DNA from: an uncultured Clostridia bacterium
Lineage (GTDB): Bacteria; Bacillota; Clostridia; Christensenellales; Aristaeellaceae
NCBI GenBank assembly: GCA_937934775.1
Contig: CALGYL010000020.1
Coordinates: 1 to 5,150 of the forward strand
Direction: 5' to 3'
DNA: 5,150 nt
Shown: positions 1 to 4,671 of the stretch, piece by piece
Layout of the letters: each line of letters starts with the position of its first letter
Position numbering within the stretch: position 1 is the stretch's first letter
Position numbers and translations under genes: made by a program
Notes under the pieces: model-generated
What the model saw: only the letters and a program-made list of their open reading frames with translations
What the model was told of the DNA's origin: nothing
Databases searched by the model: none

Positions 1-477
1 TTTGAAACCGACGCGATGGTGGGCCTCGGACGCGGCTACGATCTGGACGCGTTTGGGGATAAGCCGCTGCTCATTGGCGGCGGCTCCGGCGTTCCGCCGC
101 TCTACGCGCTGGCCAAGGCGCTGATCGCCCTGGGTAAAAAACCGGTGGCGGCGCTGGGCTTTAGCGCGCCGGACGAGGTCTTCATGAAGGAAGATTTTGA
201 AAAGCTGTGTGATACGCGCCTCGCCGTCGGCGGCTATGTGACGGACGTGCTGGAAGGCCTTTCCTGCGATTGTGTCGCCACCTGCGGCCCGGAGCCGATG
301 CTGAGGGCCGTCTACCGGGCGGTGGACCTGCCCGGCCAGTTCAGCTTCGAAGCCCGGATGGCCTGCGGCGTGGGCGCGTGCATGGGCTGCACCTGCGTCA
401 CCAAGCTGGGCCCCAAGCGCATCTGCGCCGACGGGCCGGTTTTCCGAAGGGAGGAAATCCTGTGGACACGCGGGTAA
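1..477 (+). CDS. pyrK: Dihydroorotate dehydrogenase B, electron transfer subunit (5' truncated)
   Basis: This is the C-terminal 158 residues of PyrK, the FAD and [2Fe-2S] subunit that carries electrons from PyrD's FMN to NAD+ in the cytoplasm. The frame is open from base 1, so the start and most of the FAD-binding barrel lie upstream; the ATG at 16 is internal. Visible parts, numbered from the first residue in the window, are the Rossmann-type glycine motif LIGGGSGVPPLY (24-35), the NAD-domain motif CGPEPM (95-100), and a C-terminal iron-sulfur loop with C122-x4-C127-x2-C130-x11-C142 followed by DGPVF. The family usually has a DGSxG-type segment before GxVTDVL; here DTRLAV runs straight into GGYVTDVL, so about seven residues seem to be missing. 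The stop overlaps pyrD by 16 nt, as expected for two subunits of one complex. The assignment is firm. Confidence 0.95.
   Translation, partial: FETDAMVGLGRGYDLDAFGDKPLLIGGGSGVPPLYALAKALIALGKKPVAALGFSAPDEVFMKEDFEKLCDTRLAVGGYVTDVLEGLSCDCVATCGPEPMLRAVYRAVDLPGQFSFEARMACGVGACMGCTCVTKLGPKRICADGPVFRREEILWTRG
447..454 (+). promoter_or_regulatory. Ribosome binding site that fixes the GTG start of pyrD
   Basis: AAGGGAGG lies inside the end of pyrK, 7 nt before GTG at 462. The open frame extends upstream to an ATG at 270, but that part reads as an out-of-frame shadow of pyrK with no PyrD similarity. The strong Shine-Dalgarno sequence and the family N-terminus both select the GTG. Confidence 0.85.
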
Positions 478-1373
478 CGCTGAGCGGCTGGACGCTTGAA
501 AACCCGGTCGTCGCGGCCAGCGGCGCGTTCGGGTTCGGGAAGGAATACCAGGGATACTACGACATCAACTGCCTGGGCACGTTCTCCTTCAAGGGTACCA
601 CGCTCTCGCCGCGGACGGGCAATCCGCTGCCCCGGATCGCGGAGTGCGCCAGCGGCCTTCTGAACGCGGTGGGGCTGCAAAACCCCGGCGTGGACCATGT
701 GCTTGCCCATGAGCTGCCGGAGCTTCAGACTTTCTTCCATAAAAAGGTGATCGCCAATATCAGCGGCTTTTCGGTGGCGGAGTACCAGGCGGCCTGCGAA
801 AAGATCGGCGCGTCGGACGCGGTGGGGCTGATCGAGGTCAACATCTCCTGCCCCAACGTGCACGGCGGCGGCATGAGCTTCGGCGCGGACCCGGTCAGCG
901 CCGCCGAGGTGACCCGGGCCGTCAGACAGGTGACGAAAAAGCCGGTCTACATGAAGCTGTCGCCCAACGTGACCGACATCGCGGAGATCGCCAAGGCCTG
1001 CGAGGGAGCGGGCGCGGACGGGCTCTCGCTGATCAATACCCTCCTGGGCATGCGGATCGACCTGAAGAGCCGGAAGCCGGTCCTCGCCAACAGGACCGGC
1101 GGCCTCTCCGGCCCCGCGATCTTCCCGGTGGCGCTTTCAATGGTCTACCGGGTGTACGAGGCGGTGAAAATCCCCATCATCGGCATGGGCGGCGTGGCAA
1201 GCGCGAAGGACGTCCTCGAAATGATGATGGCGGGCGCGACGGCGGTGCAGGTAGGCGCGGCGAACCTCGTGAACCCCTACGCCTGCCGGGACATCGTGAA
1301 CGACCTCCCCGGGGAGATGGAAAAGTACGGAATTGCCAGCCTGACCGACATTATAGGAGGTTCTCATGGATAA
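462..1373 (+). CDS. pyrD: Dihydroorotate dehydrogenase B, catalytic subunit (class 1B)
   Basis: PyrD oxidises dihydroorotate to orotate using FMN and passes the electrons to PyrK and then NAD+; the complex is cytosolic. The GTG start gives 303 residues, a normal family length. The FMN barrel motifs appear in order: ASGAFGFGKEY (19-29), FKGTTL with the conserved FMN lysine K44, LNAVGLQNPG (67-76), VNISCPNV with the catalytic base C130, MKLSPN with K165, INTLLGMR (191-198), NRTGGLSGPAI (210-220), GMGGV (241-245) and VGAAN (264-268). Cys rather than Ser as the base, together with the adjacent pyrK, points to class 1B, the NAD-linked type, rather than the membrane quinone-linked class 2 or fumarate-linked class 1A. 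It overlaps pyrK by 16 nt and pyrF by 8 nt. No defect is seen. Confidence 0.97.
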   Translation: MDTRVTLSGWTLENPVVAASGAFGFGKEYQGYYDINCLGTFSFKGTTLSPRTGNPLPRIAECASGLLNAVGLQNPGVDHVLAHELPELQTFFHKKVIANISGFSVAEYQAACEKIGASDAVGLIEVNISCPNVHGGGMSFGADPVSAAEVTRAVRQVTKKPVYMKLSPNVTDIAEIAKACEGAGADGLSLINTLLGMRIDLKSRKPVLANRTGGLSGPAIFPVALSMVYRVYEAVKIPIIGMGGVASAKDVLEMMMAGATAVQVGAANLVNPYACRDIVNDLPGEMEKYGIASLTDIIGGSHG

Positions 1374-2073
1374 CAGGGTCATCATCGCACTGGACTTTCC
1401 GGGGGCCAACGAGGCGTACGACTTTCTGGGCCTGTTCCAGGGGGAAAAGCCCTTCGTCAAGATCGGCATGGAGCTGTTCTACGCCGAAGGGCCCGACATC
1501 GTCCGGCAGGTGAAGCGGCGGGGGCATCCGGTCTTTCTCGACCTGAAGCTGCACGACATCCCCAACACCGTGAAGCGGGCGATGCGGTCCCTCTCGGGCC
1601 TGGACGTGGACATGACGAACGTCCACGCCGCCGGTACCGTGGACATGATGCGCGCCGCGCTGGAGGGGCTGACCCGGCCGGACGGCACCCGGGCGAAGCT
1701 GATCGCGGTGACGCAGCTGACTTCCACCAGCGAGCAGCGGATGAAGGAAGAGCTTCTGATCTCCGGCAGCATGGAGGAGACGGTGGCCCGCTACGCGCAG
1801 AACGCGCGCCTCGCGGGACTTGACGGCGTGGTGTGCTCGCCCCTTGAGGCCGCGCTGGTCAAGCGCGCCTGCGGCGGGGATTTTCTGACCGTGACGCCCG
1901 GCGTGCGCTTCGTAGGCGCCGCCGATGACGATCAGGCGCGGGTGATGACCCCCGAAAAGGCGCGGCTCGCGGGCAGCGACTACATCGTGGTCGGCCGGCC
2001 CATCACCGCGGCCAGCGACCCCGCGGCGGCCTACCGGCGCTGCGTGAACGAATTCGAAGGAGAAAATGCATGA
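1366..2073 (+). CDS. pyrF: Orotidine 5'-phosphate decarboxylase
   Basis: PyrF removes the carboxylate of OMP to give UMP, the last step of the de novo pathway. The protein has 235 residues, the short Bacillus/E. coli type rather than the roughly 270-310 residue form found in many clostridia. Visible are VKIGMEL with K32, the catalytic Lys-Asp array in FLDLKLHDIPNT (D59, K61, D64), VTQLTS (115-120), and the phosphate-binding segments TPGVR (177-181) and VVGRPIT (208-214). The ATG at 1366 has AGGAGG at 1355-1360, 5 nt upstream, located in the last codons of pyrD, and the genes overlap by 8 nt. The end overlaps pyrE by 4 nt (ATGA). All catalytic residues are present, so it should be active. I see no signal for an internal promoter. 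Confidence 0.97.
   Translation: MDNRVIIALDFPGANEAYDFLGLFQGEKPFVKIGMELFYAEGPDIVRQVKRRGHPVFLDLKLHDIPNTVKRAMRSLSGLDVDMTNVHAAGTVDMMRAALEGLTRPDGTRAKLIAVTQLTSTSEQRMKEELLISGSMEETVARYAQNARLAGLDGVVCSPLEAALVKRACGGDFLTVTPGVRFVGAADDDQARVMTPEKARLAGSDYIVVGRPITAASDPAAAYRRCVNEFEGENA
2057..2062 (+). promoter_or_regulatory. Ribosome binding site that selects the pyrE start
   Basis: AAGGAG ends 7 nt before the ATG at 2070. A second ATG at 2066, in another frame, is only 3 nt away and leads into a frame with no recognisable protein until pyrB. The spacing and the family N-terminus favour 2070. Confidence 0.75.
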
Positions 2074-2714
2074 AGACAGCCATCGCCCAAGACCTTCTGT
2101 CCATCCGCGCGGTGTTTCTGCGGCCCGAAGAGCCCTTCACCTGGGCCAGCGGCATCAAGTCCCCCATCTACTGCGACAACCGGCTGACACTCTCCGACCC
2201 CGCCGTGCGCGGCCGGATCGAGGAGGGCCTGGCGACGCTGATCCGGGAAAACTACCCGGACTGCGAGGTGCTAATGGGCACCTCCACCGCGGGCATTCCC
2301 CACGCGGCGATCACGGCGCATCTGATGGGCCTGCCGATGGGCTACGTGCGCTCCGGCGCGAAGGACCACGGCCTGAACAACCGCATCGAGGGCCGGCTGG
2401 AGCCGGGCCAGAAGGTGGTGGTGGTCGAGGACCTGATCTCCACCGGCGGCAGCGCCATCGAAACGGTGGAGGCGCTGAAGGAGGCGGGGGCGGTCGTCCT
2501 GGGCATCGTCAGCATCTTCACCTACGGCATGCAAAAGGGCATCGACCGCCTGCGGGAAGCGGGCGTAAAAAATGTGTCGCTGACCAACTTCGATACGCTG
2601 GTCGAGACCGCGTCGCAGGCGGGCTACCTCCGGCCCGAGGACGCGCCCCGGCTCATCGCCTTCCGGAACAACCCTTCGGACGAAGGCTGGATGACCCGAA
2701 AGGAGGAAGCCTGA
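2070..2714 (+). CDS. pyrE: Orotate phosphoribosyltransferase
   Basis: PyrE joins orotate to PRPP, giving OMP and pyrophosphate; it normally works as a homodimer whose catalytic loop reaches into the partner site. The 214 residues match the usual length. Motifs are FTWASGIKSPIYCDNR (23-38, orotate side), GTSTAGIPHA (70-79), the flexible catalytic loop YVRSGAKDHGLNNRIEG (92-108, with K98, D99 and H100) and the PRPP-binding signature VVVVEDLISTGGS (116-128, with E120 and D121). The loop wording KDHGLNN is of the Bacillus type, not the E. coli KEAKDHGEG type. The ATG sits in an ATGA overlap with the pyrF stop, and the gene ends in a TGATG overlap with pyrB. The product feeds PyrF directly, and adjacency of the two genes is common. 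No oddities are visible. Confidence 0.97.
   Translation: MKTAIAQDLLSIRAVFLRPEEPFTWASGIKSPIYCDNRLTLSDPAVRGRIEEGLATLIRENYPDCEVLMGTSTAGIPHAAITAHLMGLPMGYVRSGAKDHGLNNRIEGRLEPGQKVVVVEDLISTGGSAIETVEALKEAGAVVLGIVSIFTYGMQKGIDRLREAGVKNVSLTNFDTLVETASQAGYLRPEDAPRLIAFRNNPSDEGWMTRKEEA
2699..2706 (+). promoter_or_regulatory. Ribosome binding site of pyrB
   Basis: AAAGGAGG lies in the last codons of pyrE, 7 nt before the ATG at 2714 that shares its A with the pyrE TGA stop. The pyrB frame is also open through all of pyrE back to 2066, so this site is what sets the true start. Confidence 0.8.
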
Positions 2715-3631
2715 TGCGCCACCTGATCGACATCGAAGACCTGTCGCTCTCCGAAATTGATGAAATTCTCGGCCTGACCGACGAGATCATCCGGGACCGC
2801 AAGAAGTTCTCCGAAGTGATGCACGGCAAAAAGCTGGCCACCCTATTCTTCGAGCCTTCCACCCGCACCCGGCTCAGCTTTGAGGCAGCGATGCTGGAGC
2901 TGGGCGGCAGCGTGCTGGGCTTCGCGACGGCGGATTCCTCCAGCGCCTCGAAGGGCGAGAGTGTCTCCGACACCGTGCGTACCGTGGCCTGCTACGCCGA
3001 CATCATCGCCATGCGCCACCCCAAGGAGGGCGCCCCGATGGCGGCCATCCAGCGCTCCAAGGTGCCCATCATCAACGCGGGCGACGGCGGCCACAACCAC
3101 CCCACCCAGACGCTGACCGACCTGACCACCATCCGAAGGGACAAGGGCCGCCTGAACCATATGGTCGTGGGCCTCTGCGGAGACCTGAAGTTCGGGCGCA
3201 CGGTGCATTCGCTGATTACCGCCATGTCCCGCTACGAGGGCGTGGAGTTCGTGCTGATCTCCCCGCCAGAGCTGGTCATCCCCGACTACCTCAAGCGCAC
3301 GCTGAACCAGCGCGGCTCCTCCTGGCGGGAAGTTCAGTCCCTCGAGGACGTGATGGACCAGCTGGACGTCCTCTACATGACCCGCGTGCAGAAGGAACGC
3401 TTCTTCAACGAAGCCGACTATGTGCGCTTGAAGGACAGCTACATCCTGACGCCGGAAAAGCTGGTGCCCGCCAAGCGCGACCTGATCATCCTGCACCCGC
3501 TGCCCCGCGTCAACGAAATCTCCCACCGCGTGGACGACGACCCACGCGCCCGTTACTTTGAACAGGTGGAGAACGGCAAGTTCGTGCGCATGGCGCTGAT
3601 GATGAAGCTGATGGAGGCGAACAAGCAATGA
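2714..3631 (+). CDS. pyrB: Aspartate carbamoyltransferase, catalytic chain
   Basis: PyrB transfers the carbamoyl group of carbamoyl phosphate to aspartate, the first committed step of pyrimidine synthesis. The protein has 305 residues, the normal length for the catalytic chain. The carbamoyl-phosphate site is FFEPSTRTR (45-53; S49, T50, R51, T52), and SxSKGES (77-83) carries the lysine that reaches into the neighbouring subunit. MRHP (R101), HNHPTQTL (H129, Q132), LKFGRTVHSL (R162), the aspartate-loop residues MTRVQKER (R224, Q226) and HPLPR (261-265) complete the active site; these correspond to E. coli R105, H134, Q137, R167, R229 and Q231. It begins 1 nt inside the pyrE stop and overlaps pyrI by 4 nt. 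With PyrI next to it, it likely forms a c6r6-type allosteric holoenzyme (inference from the family). Confidence 0.97.
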   Translation: MRHLIDIEDLSLSEIDEILGLTDEIIRDRKKFSEVMHGKKLATLFFEPSTRTRLSFEAAMLELGGSVLGFATADSSSASKGESVSDTVRTVACYADIIAMRHPKEGAPMAAIQRSKVPIINAGDGGHNHPTQTLTDLTTIRRDKGRLNHMVVGLCGDLKFGRTVHSLITAMSRYEGVEFVLISPPELVIPDYLKRTLNQRGSSWREVQSLEDVMDQLDVLYMTRVQKERFFNEADYVRLKDSYILTPEKLVPAKRDLIILHPLPRVNEISHRVDDDPRARYFEQVENGKFVRMALMMKLMEANKQ

Positions 3632-4062
3632 ACATCGACGCGATTGAAAACGGCGTGGTGATCGACCACATCTCCGCCGGGCGCAGCATGGACATCTACC
3701 GCTACCTGAAGCTGGACGAGCTGGATTGCTGCGTGGCCATCATCAAAAACGTCCGATCCAACCGAATGGGCAAAAAGGACATCATCAAAATCGACGCCAG
3801 CTTCCCGGTCAACCTGGACACACTGGGCTACATCGACCCCGGCATCACCGTCAACATCATTAAGAACGGCCGGAACGTGGAAAAGCGCAAGCTGGAGTTG
3901 CCGGAGAAGCTGATCAACATCATCAGTTGCAAGAATCCCCGCTGCATCACCACCGTCGAGCAGGAGATCGACCAGGTGTTCAAGCTCTCCGACCGGGAGA
4001 CCAGCACCTACAAGTGCGCCTACTGCGAAGCCGAGCGCAGGCGGGAGATCGGCCGGCGCTGA
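3628..4062 (+). CDS. pyrI: Aspartate carbamoyltransferase, regulatory chain
   Basis: PyrI is the non-catalytic chain that binds nucleotide effectors (CTP/UTP inhibiting, ATP activating in the E. coli enzyme) and clamps PyrB trimers together through a zinc domain. The 144 residues are slightly fewer than E. coli's 153, mainly from a shorter N-terminus. The nucleotide domain shows VIDHI (11-15, with D13 and H14 matching E. coli D19 and H20), KKDIIKI (49-55, K54 matching K60) and a probable counterpart of K94 at K86. The zinc site is C101-x4-C106 and C130-x2-C133, in CKNPRC and CAYC. The start overlaps the pyrB stop as ATGA, with GGAGG at 3613-3617, 10 nt upstream. All ligand residues are intact, so feedback control of the pathway is expected. 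It is the last gene of the operon. Confidence 0.96.
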   Translation: MNIDAIENGVVIDHISAGRSMDIYRYLKLDELDCCVAIIKNVRSNRMGKKDIIKIDASFPVNLDTLGYIDPGITVNIIKNGRNVEKRKLELPEKLINIISCKNPRCITTVEQEIDQVFKLSDRETSTYKCAYCEAERRREIGRR

Positions 4063-4091
4063 GCGGGTCTGCGCCCCTTGTGGATTTCCCG

Positions 4092-4168
4092 GCGGCGCGC
4101 GGGCAACGGATGCATATTTTCTACCGGCGCGTATCGGTAAAATATGCCGTTTCCCGCGCATGCGCCGC
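4092..4168 (+). other. Long imperfect hairpin downstream of pyrI
   Basis: Starting 29 nt after the pyrI stop, the sequence folds back on itself. The paired arms are GCGGC (4092-4096) with GCCGC (4164-4168), GCGCGGG (4097-4103) with CCCGCGC (4153-4159), AACGG (4105-4109) with CCGTT (4147-4151), CATATTTT (4113-4120) with AAAATATG (4139-4146), and ACCG (4123-4126) with CGGT (4135-4138) around an 8-nt loop. That is 29 base pairs with small bulges and one C/T mismatch. No T run follows, so it is not a standard terminator. It could protect the 3' end of the pyr mRNA, be an RNase processing site, or be a small mobile-type inverted repeat. The pairing is seen directly; any function is a guess. Confidence 0.6.
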
Positions 4169-4208
4169 TCGAAACGGTAAAAACGGGACAGAGCTTTGCG
4201 ATTGGCGT

Positions 4209-4248
4209 AAGCGCACCCGGTACAAAAAGTGCTTGTGTGCGCTTTTTT
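4209..4248 (+). terminator. Candidate factor-independent terminator of the pyr operon
   Basis: AAGCGCAC (4209-4216) pairs perfectly with GTGCGCTT (4237-4244), and the run of T continues to 4248 (six T in total). Inside, ACAA (4222-4225) pairs with TTGT (4233-4236) around a 7-nt loop, leaving a 5-nt bulge. It lies about 150 nt after pyrI and before the AT-rich promoter region, where the operon should end. The long loop and moderate stem make it less than ideal. A competing fold that hides the T run in a loop is possible. Confidence 0.6.
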
Positions 4249-4309
4249 GCGCTCACTTTGCTTCTTTAGGTTGCTGTTTTTCCAGCCGCCGGCCACTTGT
4301 GTAGAGATT

Positions 4310-4338
4310 ATGACAAAACCGTAGATGGAAGGTAAAAC
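4310..4338 (+). promoter_or_regulatory. Weak upstream promoter candidate
   Basis: ATGACA (4310-4315, five of six bases of the sigma-70/sigma-A -35 box) is followed after 17 nt by TAAAAC (4333-4338, four of six of the -10 box), in an AT-rich stretch downstream of the terminator. It would add about 60 nt to the ldh leader. The match is modest and may be chance. Confidence 0.3.
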
Positions 4339-4371
4339 TTTTTATCGTCGACAATACTTCTCCATAAATTA

Positions 4372-4400
4372 ATGATTCTTGGGAAGCGATCGGATATAAT
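4372..4400 (+). promoter_or_regulatory. Probable ldh promoter with a perfect -10 box
   Basis: TATAAT at 4395-4400 is an exact sigma-A -10 box. Seventeen nt upstream, ATGATT (4372-4377) matches only three of six -35 positions, and there is no TG extension before the -10. Transcription would begin near 4405-4408, right at the foot of a hairpin, and produce a leader of about 265 nt before ldh. The weak -35 suggests that an activator, or relief of repression, may matter (inference). Confidence 0.5.
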
Positions 4401-4404
4401 AAGC

Positions 4405-4671
4405 GCTATGGCTCAAATATAGGATTTGTTATAGCTCCCCAAAAGAAGCGAGGCGCATGCGTATGGTGCGAATATGAAACTCGAACGAGAAAGCCTGTAC
4501 AGTCGCTGGTATGGAGCATAACCGCATCCGCTGTATTTCATACGTCCTACATCACGCCGGAGCGGGCGCGTCCCGGCAGGGGTTCCGATAGGGTCTATAC
4601 GCCTGGCCCATTGCGGGCCGGTCCGTCTAAAAATACCACCCAAGCATTCGATTGAAAGAAGGTTGCCTCCT
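4405..4671 (+). promoter_or_regulatory. Long structured 5' leader of ldh, class not recognised
   Basis: Several self-complementary segments follow the predicted start. (1) A 5' hairpin pairs GCTATGG (4405-4411) with TTATAGC (4429-4435, two G-U pairs) and CAAAT (4414-4418) with ATTTG (4424-4428). (2) A central domain is closed either by TATGAAA (4473-4479) with TTTCATA (4536-4542) or by CGTATG (4460-4465) with CATACG (4539-4544), and contains TACAG (4498-4502) with CTGTA (4531-4535). (3) GCCGG (4556-4560) pairs with CCGGC (4573-4577). (4) CAGG (4577-4580) can pair with CCTG (4602-4605), enclosing ATAG/CTAT. (5) GGCCC (4605-4609) pairs with GGGCC (4615-4619). I see no T-box antiterminator motif, no terminator T run and no riboswitch core that I recognise. 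No plausible leader peptide with a ribosome binding site is visible. It may be a cis-regulatory RNA, an independent small RNA, or simply a GC-rich untranslated region. Confidence 0.4.
4658..4662 (+). promoter_or_regulatory. Ribosome binding site of ldh
   Basis: GAAGG lies 9 nt before the ATG at 4672. Unusually, the bases immediately before the ATG (CCTCCT, 4666-4671) are an anti-Shine-Dalgarno-like run that can pair with AGAAGG (4657-4662) across a 3-nt loop with one A/C mismatch, so the site may be partly masked. Confidence 0.65.

Noticed and set aside
270..461. ATG-initiated upstream extension of pyrD
   Set aside because: It is a shadow of pyrK in another frame. PyrD proteins begin near the GTG at 462, which has a good ribosome binding site.
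2066..2713. Open frame running through pyrE into pyrB, which would give a 521-residue fusion
   Set aside because: The part over pyrE is Arg/Pro/Gly-rich with no family motifs, while pyrE in the other frame is clear. A strong ribosome binding site and normal family length place the pyrB start at 2714.
2843..3628. 261-codon reverse-strand open frame opposite pyrB
   Set aside because: Low-complexity His/Val/Gly-rich product mirroring the codon bias of a GC-rich gene, with no motifs. Antisense open frames are expected at this GC content.
4135..4182. Direct repeat CGGTAAAA (4135-4142 and 4175-4182)
   Set aside because: Only two 8-nt copies with unlike flanks; the first is part of the large hairpin, so chance is the simpler explanation.
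3553..4296. 247-codon reverse-strand open frame over pyrI and the gap
   Set aside because: Its centre is a clear shadow of pyrI, the composition is unlike a real protein, and it crosses the hairpin and terminator structures.
4379..4394. Catabolite-response (cre) site around TTGGGAAGCGATCGGA
   Set aside because: The CG centre is offset by one base from the consensus and the arms do not match.
4408..4422. Tiny leader peptide ATG-GCT-CAA-ATA-TAG
   Set aside because: Four codons with no ribosome binding site, essentially at the predicted transcript 5' end and inside a hairpin. No run of control codons is present.
4588..4603. T-box antiterminator-like AGGGT...ACGCC
   Set aside because: It does not match the conserved AGGGTGGNACCGCG, no specifier stem was found, and no terminator T run follows.
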